Source: Parelaphostrongylus tenuis
Lineage: Eukaryota > Nematoda > Chromadorea > Rhabditida > Metastrongylidae
NCBI GenBank assembly: GCA_019055375.1
Contig: JAHQIW010000829.1
Coordinates: forward strand, 124,001 to 188,000
DNA length: 64,000 nt
Direction of reading: 5' to 3'
In this document: in pieces, positions 25,141-36,560 of the stretch
Numbering within the stretch: the first letter of the stretch is position 1
Layout of the letters: every line of letters begins with the position of its first letter
Position numbers and translations under genes: made by a program
Notes under the pieces: generated by a model
Database searches by the model: none
Seen by the model: only the letters and a program-made list of their open reading frames with translations
Told to the model about the DNA's origin: nothing

Positions 25141-26630
25141 ATTGAGCTAATCGAAGTATCAAGTTGGAACTCTTGCTCTCAAGGACAAGACTCCAATCGA
25201 TCTATAGCATTCGGAGGAATGAAGGTTTTAGCGTGGGATCAGTGCAAAAACGATGTGCTGTTTTGCACGTCATCTTAAACCACTGAGCAGTTGCACGTTC
25301 ATATTTACTTCAGAACAAAAAGACGAGAACTGAAGCTCACTCATTTCTAGAAAGCCTTTGTTAGATTTAAATTTTTCTTCACGCGTAATTCAAATTTTTC
25401 AACTATTTTGTGCGAAGGACAAGACAAAAACAAGAACGCAGATGTAAAAAATGTCTATGTTGTCAAAAAAAATTCCACTAATACTTGATCTTACCAGTGA
25501 TGAAAGAAAATGGAAAAGAACAGCTGTTTTTTCATTTCGATGACTAGTAAGCTACCTCAGAAAAGCGCAGAGCAGAATTTTGAGATAATGGATCTCAAGT
25601 AGACGATGAATGGCTAAAATTACGATGTCAATACCCAGTAGTGCAATCTGATAAAAGCCCAGTCATATTCTCACCCGTCTGAAAGAACAAAGAGATAAAA
25701 GAAATCGACAGTGCAAGAAAAGCGGAAAATGTGCTGCCACAGTGATTTACGCAAAATCTGATAGAGAGGGTGATGAAAAGAAGTAGAGTGCTAAAGCGTA
25801 GAGTGAATTTATGATGGATCATAAAATTGTCCAGAGTAAAAAAGAGAAGTGCTCTGAAAAACGGCCGTAATTTATCAGTTGTAATGTATCAGATGGTGAA
25901 AACGTAATGTATCAGATGGTGAACGCTATAAACAAAGAATCGAATGAGAGACAGCTAATGCTAGTGGTCAGTGGGGTTTCTATGATAAAAGAGCTTGAAG
26001 TCAAATACATTCTAACGTAATGAAGATTATTACTATTAAGCACATCACTGAGCCGCCTCATATCATGCTAGTTCCGGCTCTTCTTTCATCTATTTCTGTC
26101 CTGCAAACATCACTCATGAAGCTGCTTGGTTCTGACTGTTGGTTCGTTAGGTGGCATGAGGACTAGTCAGTTTCTTCTACCAATGATCTCCTGAGTTTTG
26201 GATGTTGGGGAATTTCAAAGATATAATGACTAAAATCGATTTCAGGCTTTCACCACATCTAATCATCGGCATGACGTTGGTCGCCTTACTACTTGAAAGC
26301 TTCTAAGATAGAAGTAATTCCGATATGTAGGCCAAAATCCATAGAAATAAATTTCAGACTTTTTGTATATCACAAATATTTCCTTTTTTGCGTAGCGGAC
26401 GAAGAAACTAGTAAAAAACGCTTATCGCAACGATGATTAAGTATTTTTGGCGTCATGTGATCACAAAACTTTAATGTCCAGAAACATGGCAGTCGTCAAT
26501 AGATACATTATAATAGTTCGCAAACGATTAGAAATGCGCAGAGTGCTCTAATAAGACAATTTCCTTCTTGTATGGCGCTCGTCTACCTGATATCAGTTAA
26601 GCAATTTTTGATTACTTGAGGCTTTTCTTG
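25141..26630. other. No supported gene
   Basis: Short ORFs only. A 15-bp phrase (GTAATGTATCAGATGGTGAA) is tandemly duplicated at 25881-25923. Confidence 0.45.
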
Positions 26631-26834
26631 ATGAAAAAATTTAATAAAACTACTATGAACTATAAAGAACTAAGTTGTATAAGCTTGGCTTTAGGTTTTC
26701 TTCTGCCATTGTATTTACTACTTATTTTGATCTGCCTTCATGAACTTCCTAAGGAAAAGAATGCGAACAAAAGAGTTGTAGCGTATCCAAAGAAACGCTG
26801 TAGATCAAATTCTCTTAGAGCAGCTGTTAAGTAA
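26631..26834 (+). CDS. Candidate small secreted or membrane peptide ORF
   Basis: 67-codon ORF from ATG at 26631 (a second ATG at 26655 is also possible). After a short charged start it has an uninterrupted hydrophobic stretch (LALGFLLPLYLLLILICL). It then has a basic tail with dibasic sites (NANKR, PKKRCRSN). That layout fits a short prepropeptide or a single-pass membrane peptide. No homologue is recognised, no splice site is evident, and the composition could be chance. Function not assigned. Confidence 0.22.
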   Translation: MKKFNKTTMNYKELSCISLALGFLLPLYLLLILICLHELPKEKNANKRVVAYPKKRCRSNSLRAAVK

Positions 26835-27404
26835 GCTAAATAAGCTGTACTTACGTAGAAATATCAAGCACCTTGCTGCTCATGTAATGTCTTTTCTTCG
26901 ATAAAATGTTCATTGCGATTCACTAAAACGATTTTTAGGTGAAAATATAGTTAGAAAAAAGCAAGAATAGATAAAATGTGATGGGAAATTCATGTATAGC
27001 AAAGCAGAGCTCTCGATGAAAATGGATTTGATATGAATAATGAATAGTGTTCGTGACAAGATTCATTAAGTGAAAATCTCGTTAGTTGAAGACAACTCGG
27101 ACAAGTAGGCGTAAAGGAACGAATCACTCTGCATAGTGAAGAACGCAAACCTCCGTAATTTATTATTTACTTTATCGATAAGCAAAGGCTATCAAGTTTA
27201 TCAGTTGGAGAAAAAAACACCACTGAACGGGATAAATGATCTTTGTGCGATTCGCCACAAAATAAATAAAAGAAAAAAGACGTTGCATTGAGAGAAATAT
27301 AATAAGTTATGTAAGAAGTTTCTGCCATTTTGGTTTTCAATATGATTTTTGCAATAAAATTGCACGATTTTGGCATTGTCCAATTGTGCAATTTCTTGTG
27401 CAGA

Positions 27405-27800
27405 TTTTGGTATACGACTTGCCTAAACATGCCCTAAGATGTAGCAGCCTTGAAAACAAATTCGCTTACTACTTATGCACGAATGGAGCGCAGTTGAAAG
27501 TGCTTGTGAAGCGGACAGCTTGATGATCGTTTTCTTGAGGGCGGCCAGAGCGCCACTAATCCTCCAGATTCTTTTCTCCAACTTTAAGCCTTGTAAACCA
27601 CTTCTTAACCGCCTTTCTGCAACCTTATCATTGCCCGAAGCTCATTGATCTTGCGCGCCGCTTTACTAGCATTTTCCCTTACGAGCCATCGTGCATGAGC
27701 AGCAAGTGAATTTGTTTCTAAAACAGATCTCTCTTGTAGCAAGTATAGGCCACTTGCATACCAAAATGTTCGCAGGAAAATGCGAAATTGAATGATACCA
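27405..27800 (-). mobile_element. mariner 5'-end derivative, fold-back
   Basis: Related to 18372-18963. The left side has GGTATACGACTTGCCTAAAC...CAAATTCGCTTACTACTTATGCACGA. The inverted partner lies at 27690-27765 (GTGCATGAGCAGCAAGTGAATTTG...AAGTATAGGCCACTTGCATACC). The minus-strand translation around 27540-27680 corresponds to the mariner N-terminal helix-turn-helix part (KWFTRLKVGEKNLED-like). No DDD domain. Confidence 0.6.
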
Positions 27801-28899
27801 AAATCATGGAATTTCGTAAAAAAATAGTATCAGAAAATCACAGTGGTACGAACTCATTACAAGAAACTCTTTCGACCGAATATAGTCTATTCCCTAGATA
27901 TGTCGATTCTTTAATTGTGACTCATAAGGAGTCCTGAATCTTGAACTGCAGCGTACTCACGACTTCATCTCGCGCTGTGTGGTTAACCCAAAAAGTATGA
28001 TAAGATGTGTGGAATCCACACCCAGTAAGTGAAAACCTTAGAAAACGAAGATCTGAAGACGAGCTCTGTAATAAACAAACTTTCTTGACGTTGGCTTGAT
28101 TGTTGACGTCCAGAATAATTGTCATACTGGTGTTTGAAGGAAGTGCTCAATGTTTGTAGCGAATGATTGCGGACAGCGATCATCAAAAACCAAAAATTTC
28201 TTATTGAGCAAATTCAGCTTGCTGAAGTGCTTAAATGCTTTAGCTATGTGCAAACACTGCTTTCACTACCGTCAACTGTCGTTTAGGATCCATTTTCCAC
28301 CGCATATTACGACAAAAATATTGCTTTTGTTGAGCACAAAAACGAAGCACAGACTTCAAAATTCGATTGGCGATCTGTCGTCCCATGGTATCCACTCAAA
28401 TGCCGTGTGAGCGCCCTAGTGTGGTTGACATCAAATTAATCTTCGCAATCCTATGTTGATTTGTAGAGATCAGCTTCTTTGACTTTCCCTCTCAGTTGGT
28501 TGTCGTCAAATTTCGATGGCTAAATTTTTACGTTCCAGATATCCAAAAAAATCGTCTTCTTTGTAAATCTCTCGGATCTCTACTATATCCTAGCTTAGTT
28601 AATAAGTCCTTATCCAAAGCTGAGGTTGATCTTGAGTGATTCCTCTTATCGTGGCTCACCCACACTTTACACTCGAAATAAAGTTGTTGGAAAAGCACTC
28701 TCATTTCAACAAGAGTAAAGATAAATGACTCTCTATCTACCAAGAAGCATAAAATTTGCAACGAAATTTTATCAAAGCGTCATTGGTGCCGTAGAATGTC
28801 ATAAAATGATGTGGACAATTGTACCATAAAATGACTTTAGCAAACGAACAAATGGTGCCCGTTTAGCAAAAACTAAAATTTGGCAATGAAATAGAATAA
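27801..28899. other. No supported gene
   Basis: Minus-strand open stretches at 27922-28186 and 28528-28761 look like retroelement debris but carry no diagnostic motif. Confidence 0.4.
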
Positions 28900-29208
28900 C
28901 TAGGAGAAGAAATAGGTTTTTATACTACAAAATCTAACAATTAAAATTAAGGCAACCATTTCCATCAATGCATTTTCCTTGCCCTTTCCGTACTGCGACC
29001 AATATCCGGTGTTGGGCAGTTCGGACGGCTTGCAGGTAGCGGCTGGGGGGACGTGTCCAATGATAATGTGATAGTTTTCCAATTGAATTTGAATTTTTCT
29101 CGCTACTAAGATGGGTCTAATTGTCGATAAGTGGTGAAATATAGAAGAGACATCAATAAGGCTATGGGTAGTAAAAACAGCGTCGATGCTTCCGTCAAAG
29201 CACCACAT
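28900..29208 (-). CDS. Unidentified ORF, about 102 aa
   Basis: ATG at 29208. The open frame has coding-like composition in its middle: LENYHIIIGHVPP, then ATCKPSELPNTGYWSQYGKG and KENALMEM. The tail turns hydrophobic and A+T-rich, with TTGTTAG near its end that could be a splice acceptor. No family recognised. It may be an exon of a retrotransposon or of a host gene. Neither is shown. Confidence 0.25.
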   Translation of the reverse strand: MWCFDGSIDAVFTTHSLIDVSSIFHHLSTIRPILVARKIQIQLENYHIIIGHVPPAATCKPSELPNTGYWSQYGKGKENALMEMVALILIVRFCSIKTYFFS

Positions 29209-31930
29209 TTCCAAACGAGAAAGCTAAATGCTCAGTAAAAGGATATAAATCGAAGTGCTGCTGAACTTTTTTGCTATTTTATTGGGATTTATTATAAATC
29301 AACAATATCCATCTTTCAGTTATTATGTCAACAACAATTCACCTTCTTATATTACAGCAAATGAATAAATAGTCAAATAATTATGTTCTTTTTTTTCTTC
29401 GGTAATCAAAAAACACGGCATGAATTTTTCGATTCCCATACTCCCCCATTTCATGTAATACACAAGAGTCATCACACTAATCAAAATTCACAGGACAATG
29501 AATGGCTTGACAATAACTATACACTCAAAGCATGCGATACCACTTCATCGGTATCCTTGGGAGTTTTTCAATTATTGTGAACTTCAAAGTTTCGACCTCT
29601 AAAGGATTGTAGAAGATTCAAAAGAAATGCTTTATTTTATCGTACTCCAGCGTACTGTGCGAGATAATTCTTTTTTATCAACTTATTCATTACTATGAAC
29701 ATTATTGATCGTTGCAAGGTTTCCACTAGTCATGAGCACTGAATGTACAAGCTGAACGGATTTCTTCTTAGTTGAATGTCGTCAAGGTGATTTCCTGAAC
29801 CCCTTCAGCTCCCGTCTCTGCAAATGACTTCGATATGATCACGTACAGGTGACTTTGGAGGACCAATAGTACATCAGAGACCTCGTGGTCCGCTCTACTG
29901 CTTGCGATGGGTATCCTCCTCCAGTTATACCAAAGTGTGTGCAAGGGTGAAGTCTTCGCAAATTATCGCAGAGCTGCTGATCGCAGAAGTTGGGAGACTG
30001 CAAATGAAGACTAAGAAATTCCAATGACCTATTCCGTGCACTGTAGCAGCAAAATTAAGGTTTACACTCGGCGCGAATTCAGTGGATTTTCATTATTCAT
30101 TTGGAACTTCCTTCTCCACCCAGAAATTTTCTAGAATCCCGTATCAGAATCGTAGAAGAAACTTCGCTCTATCCTAATATGGGCTTCGGCATCTGCTTTC
30201 TTTCCATTTTGCCATACAACCAGCTACTAAACCTAAGCCTAAGGGCGTGAAACGTAATATTGTTTTCGCTCTTAAAGTGCTCTATGAAGACCTCGAAAAC
30301 CAGTTCTAATTTCAGAACCACGGGAAATTATTCTAATAAACAACTACTAGAATTCTGTTTAAAATACCAAACTAATTCTAGACGATAAGGAGATCGCTGA
30401 CGAATCTGATAACATCGTGGAAAGCAATGAAAGTATCATGGACGCCAGTTCTCTGGTAGTGACTCGGGCGACGAAGAACAATATAGTTCAAAAAATGGCC
30501 ATAATATGTGAGTGATCCGATGAAATTGCTGTCGCATAGAACCATTTCTTTGATGAGCGACGAGTAGGTGTTGAGGGCGACGTGAAACTTCCTGTAAGCA
30601 GCCAGTCGACTCTGAGAACTCTACATGCTCAAAGCCAAATAACTGACTGCAAAACAGACAGACATTTATGGCTATCAAAAGATGTATGAATGGGAGAAGA
30701 CTCTCTCATTTCTACTATATAGACGGCGAGTATGTGCAATATCAGTTGGAATTATATTCATTTCCAAAAATGTTTTCTCCAATGAAAGCTGCAGATTGGC
30801 CCGACGCATTAGCGTTCTTCTTACTAAAAACACCTTCACAGAATTCTTCTCGGTAGTACGCTATTTCTTCGAAACAAATCATCTAAATCGAGTCTTCTGA
30901 ACTTTACTCTAAAACTGTTAACAACACTCACTGTGAAGTCCATTCAACGGGCCGACTAACCGAAAAACGAAGCGAATTATTATTCTCGTCGGTGCTCTGC
31001 TTTAAGAAGATTTTTAAGAAAGCGAGCCCACCTTAAAATCTTCATTTCTCAAACCATCGCCGGATTAATGAGTTTAATGAAAGAGCAGGGCTTACTAACT
31101 TCTGATAGCCAGAAGTACAATACGCAACAAAGACAAAATGCTGATCGGTGGTAATTTATGAATTGAGGGAAAATATCGTTGACCGATGATGATTTCATAA
31201 GCGATTAACTGTTGAAAAAATTGTTTTGAGGAAAAAAAGGATCAGAGTCACAAACATTATACCTTTTCCGACGAAGTACTCAAATTCAAGAACATACACT
31301 CTGTCAAGGTTATTCCGTTTATATTGTAAGAAATCCTTCACATAGGTTCTTTCTAAAGGTCGTATGATGTTGAAAATGTGTCTTCAAAAAATAGTTTTGC
31401 AAAATCGTCGAAAGAATGTGAAAAAGTAGTTGGAAATACGTTATTATTACACTGATGTTTCCTTTCGCACTGAAAAAATGAGAGTTCTACGAAATACGAA
31501 AGCTTCTTTACTGAAATTATCTCTGTGAAATTTCTCCAATAATAATTTATCTCTTCGTTGCGATGAAGTTCTTGAGATCGAAAATTTGCCATTTAGTACG
31601 AGACTCCCTCTGTGAAGTTGAAACAATGCACTCCGGAAGCAATACTATCACTCCTATGAAAACATTCTCTCCAGCAAATAATGTCGGTTTTTCATTTGTA
31701 CCCTCCTAATCAGAGAAAACCCAAGCTAATGTAGCAATACGTATTTCTCAGGCTATTAATTAACTTTAGAACATGGTGAAACTAAGAAAAATGTTCGGTT
31801 ATAAATAGGTATAAGCTCCAATTCGCAAAAATAGGTCTTTTCGTTGGAAAATGAGGGGTATTCGGGATGTATTGACGTTGATTATACTGAAATTATCAAC
31901 GTGTGGAAATTTAATTAAATTACCAGTGTG
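29209..31930. other. No supported gene; family B end at about 31645-31715
   Basis: Short ORFs only. Acidic plus-strand peptide around 30385-30500 (SGDSGDEEQYSS in one frame) is suggestive of a transposase N-terminus but unproven. CACTCCTATGAAAACATTCTCTCC at 31650-31673 is the end motif of the family B palindrome. Confidence 0.4.
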
Positions 31931-33110
31931 TCGAATGACTTTGCATTGCAAGCTATCCACGAGCTTCTTATAGAGCACGAGGGAGCGATAAACATGTATG
32001 GCTTGTCAATTTAATAGTTCATGGACCTCCTAAAAGAGTGTCTGAACTGTTCAGTCTTCGGATGGTTAGGGAAATATTATGCTCAAATGAGAGGGTTGGC
32101 GATGAAGCAGCGAATGGCACTCAGCCTAGCTATTGCCTTTGCTTCGAATGTGAAGGTCCAGTAATTGATCTTTGACTATTACTCTGCTGTAGGTATATAG
32201 ATGATTGTTTGGTTATCTGTTCCACTCAAGAGGAGTTGGACAGATGTTCTAGATTGCTGAATGAACAGTCAAAGTATATGAAATTCACCCGAGAGATAAC
32301 CAATGATAATCGGTTTACTTTCTTCAGCGTGCAAATAAACTTATCTGACAACGGCTACATTGAGAAGTGGCATCTAAAGCTAAGTAATAAGAATATCTTG
32401 GTTCACATTCTCTCTTCTCATCATTTGCAAACGAAAAAGACGTTGGTAAAAAACATATTTCGAACAGCCGCCAGTGTATGCACCGGAGGAGAGCAATGAA
32501 TAGAACCCGTGAAACTGGCTCCGAAAGCAGCCATTTCTGATGGTTATAGATTTCTATCTTCTCGGTTTAGGTTTGAATAAAACGACATGCCTCCGAACGA
32601 GAACAGAGTCCTGTTCATCCTCCTTCATTATCAAATAAGATAAGCACACTACAAAAAAACCTTGTTCGAAAAGAGCAGGTTGAGAGAGATCGGTAACGAT
32701 TATTGGAACACCACCAAATACTCTGAGGTGGCAACTAGTTCGCATTCGCATGTACGACCGTCTCTGTACTACGAAACAATGCCAAATATGCCCTAACGGC
32801 AGAGATTGGTGACTACATGAGCGTAAGCATGTCTACCTTATCTCAGTATAGAGCGTGCGGCAAAAAATGTATTGGCGAGACGGATAGGCAGGCCACTTTA
32901 TGTCCACACAGAAAGACAACTAGCTGAAAAGCGTAACTCTAAACTAGCACTCCGCTAAGCACGCATTGGGCACAGGAGCATATCGGAGTGTTTTTTGACA
33001 TAGAAGTGATCATCCTTGCGCAGGAACATAAAACATCAGCGCAAAGGACTTTGGAAGCGTTCTAGATTTTTAACTTTAAACCGCAGATAAGATTGCCTCA
33101 TAATCACTCA
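31930..33110 (+). pseudogene. Penelope-like retroelement relic (RT + GIY-YIG)
   Basis: Frame-shifted and stop-interrupted coding sequence. Near 31940-32160 it yields INMYGLSI, LKECLNCSVFGW, GKYYAQMRGLAM and LALAIAF-like residues typical of Penelope-like reverse transcriptases. The palm motif YIDD is intact at 32194-32205, followed by an open 97-codon stretch (CLVICSTQEELDRCSRLLNE, then TKW-like and NKNILVH blocks) to 32499. Downstream, 32840-33080 gives CGKKCIGETDRQ, HWAQEHIGVFFDIEVIILAQ and QRTLEAF, matching the GIY-YIG endonuclease domain. Family knowledge: Penelope-like elements encode RT plus GIY-YIG and often carry hammerhead ribozymes in their terminal repeats. A hammerhead-like motif follows at 33252-33287. 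Many stops: not functional. Confidence 0.82.
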
Positions 33111-33251
33111 TGATATGATTCAGTGTATACGACAGCTATTTTCCTGAATGAGGTACATTACGACTCCATGTGATCTTCGCGCGGCAGTCTCCACCTTAGT
33201 AATTCTGTGGAAACATATAAAGAGCGGTGAGCATGTTGGAAGCTGATTCCA

Positions 33252-33287
33252 GGCTCTGAAGAAGGCGATACTGTAGAAACGTCAGCT
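33252..33287 (+). ncRNA. Hammerhead-like motif downstream of Penelope-like relic
   Basis: Core CTGAAGA at 33256-33262 (fits CUGANGA) and GAAAC at 33276-33280, then GTC as a cleavage triplet. Flanks GGCT (33252-33255) and AGCT (33284-33287) can form a 4-bp stem I with one G-U pair. Stem II (AGGCGATACTGTA) pairs poorly, so activity is doubtful. The position just after the endonuclease relic suggests it belongs to the 3' terminal repeat of that element. Confidence 0.5.
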
Positions 33288-34924
33288 GTTTTGAATGAAT
33301 ATAGTCATAAACCTCGTTCCTGCCTAAGGAGAAAATAAGCAGTTACTGAAACATGCTGAGGTTGCTAAATGGTCGATCTTGGGAATTGATACCAAAATTA
33401 GCCTTAGAGAAGTCTCTTCAATAATATTCCGTCTTCTAGCAATGTACTGTTTTCTTATACCTTTGATTAACCAGATCTGCACTAAAGTTTGGACCACTCT
33501 TCGTGAGCTGTCAGGTAAGAGCTAGAAAAGTCACTAAATTTGGAAGTGGAATGATTAAGGTTAGCCACGAAGAATCCCAGCAAGCCACTACCACTATTCT
33601 GATGTTCACAAGAGCTTAAAAATTGATCCATATTGTAAAAGTGTGATACATCTATATTAATGGCCGGTGAGTGATTTTTGTGATCAGTAGATTTGGCTAT
33701 TAATGGAAATGAATGAAGTCCATTGGAGTTGAGTGACGATTGACTCGAATGAAGAGAAGTGATTTTATCATAAATTTATTGATTGTATGCAAACTATAAG
33801 AGGAAAATTCTGAGATATCATCGAATACTACGAAAACTCCTCGTTATTAGCACATTCTGCCAATCGTAGTAGTCATGGAAGTAGTGATTATGATCTAAGC
33901 CTCAATAACGACGTAACAAGAGCTGCACTGAAGTTCGGTTGTTTCCGACTCAGTGTAAAGTAGGTAGTAGAAAAACGTAGAAAATTCAAATTAATTCAAT
34001 TCACACAACCGAAACTGATGAACTGTCAGCAGAGAAATAAAGTACTCTTAATGAACAATCACTCATGTATCGTCGCCCGGTTTAGAACAGGCACTAGCAC
34101 CTAAGATTGTTTTGTTGGTGAAGTGTTTCACCCTTACTTGATTTGACTTCATGAAACTACGAAGGCACGTGTCTCAAAAATATCTACTCTGGGCAACCAT
34201 TTTTATCACTGAGACTTTGTGGAAATCCGAGGAGGCAAAACATTAGCCACAATAAAGCGCTTCTGGTAACACAATCTCAAAAATCTACTCAATTCCTATT
34301 TCTTTCAAATGATTGATTTATAAATATTCATTCGGTCTCTTCTAATCACGGGATTAGCTTTCCTATACTTTCAAATCGAATAAATCTGTAAAAAGAGTCC
34401 ATCTTCAATATACTAGTCATATTTATCATAATTAACGAAAACTGTGGTGTTCAATGTACTGAACCTAAGCAAAGTGCATGTGGAATAGAACTTGTGTAGA
34501 AGAAGGAAATCAGTAGTTGATAGGGTAACAATTGCGTCATCGCCTTTGATACGGAATGTGAACAAACAGATTTTCTCTCATGAAGTTGCCTAAGCAAACT
34601 TATCGTGATCTCGATACTTGTGAACGATGACTCGGAGTGTTTAATTTATGTAGTCTATAGAGTACTGTACTTAAAATGCATAGAGAACGCACTTCGTTAA
34701 TTGCCAGTATTAAGTTCGTTTTCGCAAATTCATTCTAAAGTGAATCTAAAAAACCGATTCAAGTCATTTTTTAAACATTTTTTACTTCTAAGACTTTCAT
34801 AACCGAAACAATTTTGACGATTATAGTATTGGGCACAAGTATTGTAGAGATTTTCAATAAAATGTTCTTTACATTAAAAGGCCATAACACTAGCGTTGTT
34901 ATACAAGTTATACAGTATAGTTAT
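33288..34924. other. No supported gene
   Basis: Short ORFs. A remnant resembling the CTGAAGA motif (GGAAATCCGAGGAGGCAAAACATTAGCCAC) is at 34210-34240. Confidence 0.45.
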
Positions 34925-35180
34925 AAGGGCACTGTGGCCGAATGATTGTGGTGCTCGTCGCGGCCTGCGTGGGGTTAAACCTCACTTCCAACACTCTCCG
35001 GCAGTCAACAACGAATCGCCTATAGAACTCCCAACCACGCTAACCTCGACATTACAAGGATACGCGCCCAACGAGCTTTCTACGACGTTCAAAAAAAAAA
35101 CGAAATGAATGTTAGAAGTACTGGAATGCGCTCCGATGCTAAAGCACATTGTGAAAACGGATTAATGAAGTGTCAAAGAT
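34925..35180 (+). repeat. tRNA-derived SINE, family 2
   Basis: Head GGCACTGTGGCCGAATGATTGTGG, body ACACTCTCCGGCAGTCAACAACG, tail AGAAGTACTGGAATGCGC...GTGAAAACGGATTAATGAAGTGTC. The 70-codon ORF here is an artefact of the SINE. Confidence 0.7.
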
Positions 35181-35291
35181 ATAAATGTGATATGATATAA
35201 CTGTATAATTGATTATAATACAATATAGTATATATTCTTTCGTTATCATTTGAGCCAACTTGTCACGTGGTCTGGTAAGGGCTCTTGTACA

Positions 35292-35334
35292 GCCCGATAC
35301 ACGTGTTTCGCCCTTACAGACTCGTCAGTCGGGC
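35292..35334 (-). ncRNA. Type I hammerhead ribozyme, complete core
   Basis: Read on the minus strand from 35334: stem I strand GCCCGA; core CTGACGA; stem II GTCT-GTAA-GGGC (two G-U pairs); GAAA; stem III A-C/G-T around the loop ACGT; GTA cleavage triplet; then TCGGGC closing a perfect 6-bp stem I. All conserved positions (C3, U4, G5, A6, G8, A9, G12, A13, A14) are present. Self-cleavage would be expected 3' of the A that precedes TCGGGC. Stem III is very short, as in Penelope-like and retrozyme hammerheads. Confidence 0.82.
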
Positions 35335-35636
35335 AGAACCCGTCGTCTTTCGATTTCTTATTACTTAATTCTCTCGAGAGAACCACATGACAAGTTGGCT
35401 CAAATAATAATGAATGGATCTGTCAAAATTAGAGCGTGGTCTTGATAAAACACTCGAAATGTAGGAATAATATGATAAAAACACCAGCCAATGCAATCAG
35501 AGTACAACACTTTGTGTTAGGTAAAAATTTCACTTGATATAGAGTGTAAAACATTCGTCTTCGATAACTCTTTGTCGGGAGAGTAGGGCTTCCGAGAGAA
35601 CTGACTAATAAAAAAGATCGGAAGACGACGGGTTCT

Positions 35637-35678
35637 TCCCGACTGACAAGTTGTAAGGACGAAACACGAGTATCGGGC
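35637..35678 (+). ncRNA. Hammerhead ribozyme, decayed copy
   Basis: Plus-strand copy with stem I CCCGA (35638-35642)/TCGGG and GAAA at 35661-35664. The core reads CTGACAA: G8 is changed to A, which should abolish catalysis. Confidence 0.65.
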
Positions 35679-35970
35679 TGTACAAGAGACCTAACCAGAC
35701 CACATGACAAGTTGGCTCAAATAATAATGAAATCTCTGTTGTCAAATCTCTCGAGAGCCCTACTCTCCCTACGAGAGTTATCGAAGACGAACGTTTTACA
35801 TTCTTGAAATTTGAGCGTGGTCTTAATAAAACACTTGAAATAAAGGTATAATATAGCACATAATTTAATTACAGCAAACGTTTTCATAAGAGCACGCTGA
35901 AGTTTCAGTATGTCAGTTAATCATTTTTGAGCTACATATGTGGTCTATTATATAAGGGCTGACTTATAGA

Positions 35971-36014
35971 GCCCGATTCATGTGTTTCGACCTTGACAGT
36001 TTCATCAGTCGGGT
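35971..36014 (-). ncRNA. Hammerhead ribozyme copy with CTGATGA core
   Basis: From 36014 on the minus strand: ACCCGA, CTGATGA (the classical core with U7), stem II AACT-GTCAA-GGTC, GAAA, then CACATGAA and TCGGGC. Stem III has lost its U16.1 (GA in place of GT) and the outer pair of stem I is broken, so it is probably inactive. Confidence 0.65.
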
Positions 36015-36237
36015 GGTACCCTTTCGTCTTTAGCCAATCCTTCATTGAAACTTGAGCGTGGTCTCAAGAAAACACTTGAAATGAAAGTTATGAAATATAA
36101 TGTTACCAGCCAAGAGCAATCGATTGTACAACACTGTCTGTTCAGTGATAATTCCACTTGACCTAAGGTGTAAAATTTTCGTCGCCTACTCTTAGAATAG
36201 GGGCCTGATCCGAGGGGATTGGCTAAAGACGAAAAAA

Positions 36238-36283
36238 CGACCGACTGTTGAGACTCTCAAGGTCTAAACACGTGTATCGAGCT
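36238..36283 (+). ncRNA. Hammerhead ribozyme, decayed copy
   Basis: CCGACTGTTGAGACTCTCAA followed by GGTCTAAACACGTGTATCG: the core is CTGTTGA and the GAAA box is TAAA. Same architecture, inactive. Confidence 0.55.
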
Positions 36284-36369
36284 CTTTAAGTCAGCCCTTT
36301 ATAACAGGCCACATGCATGGTTCAAAAATGATTATCTGGTATAGCAAATGTAGTTATATGCATATATAC

Positions 36370-36424
36370 ATGTATATAGATAGATAGATAGATGGATAGA
36401 TAGATAGATAGATAGATAGATAGT
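36370..36424. repeat. (GATA)n microsatellite
   Basis: About 12 units of TAGA/GATA with one GATG interruption. Confidence 0.97.
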
Positions 36425-36444
36425 TAGATAAAATACTATCTAGG

Positions 36445-36560
36445 GGAACTGTACACACTTTGCGGCGATGGATTGAGGTGCCTTATAGCACGGACAGAGG
36501 TTTCGGTTCGCTCTCATCAGTTGACGAACTCAGTCCGTTAACACCCTGTGCGTGGTAGGA
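36445..36560 (+). repeat. SINE-like fragment
   Basis: TTTGCGGCGATGGATTGAGGTGCC with B-box-like GGTTTCGGTTCGCTC; degenerate tRNA-derived head. Confidence 0.4.

Larger units (their letters stand above)
35245..35860. repeat. Nested hammerhead-bearing elements
   Basis: Three adjoining or nested pieces. 35250-35405 is a short copy with inverted ends TTTGAGCCAACTTGTCACGT and ACCACATGACAAGTTGGCTC. 35427-35735 is a longer unit starting GAGCGTGGTCTTGATAAAAC and ending at the same GACAAGTTGGCTC terminus. 35745-35850 is a fragment ending AATTTGAGCGTGGTCTTAAT. Units of about 0.3 kb share CGAAGACGAACGTTTTACA and ACACTTTGTGTTAGG blocks with 45650-45985 and 62000-62690. No coding capacity. Confidence 0.8.
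35917..36345. repeat. Palindromic element with hammerheads at both ends
   Basis: The ends are AATCATTTTTGAGC...TGTGGTCT (about 35919) and its inverted partner GGTTCAAAAATGATTAT (about 36320-36336). A minus-strand hammerhead lies inside the left end (35971-36014) and a plus-strand one inside the right end (36238-36283). Between them are the GAGCGTGGTCTCAAGAAAAC and CGATTGTACAACACTGT family blocks. Confidence 0.75.

Noticed and set aside
24565..25145. Overlapping plus and minus ORFs
   Set aside because: All lie in a SINE and a tRNA-like palindrome; G+C-rich repeat shadows.
36370..36424. CRISPR-like or tandem regulatory array
   Set aside because: Simple (GATA)n microsatellite without spacers.
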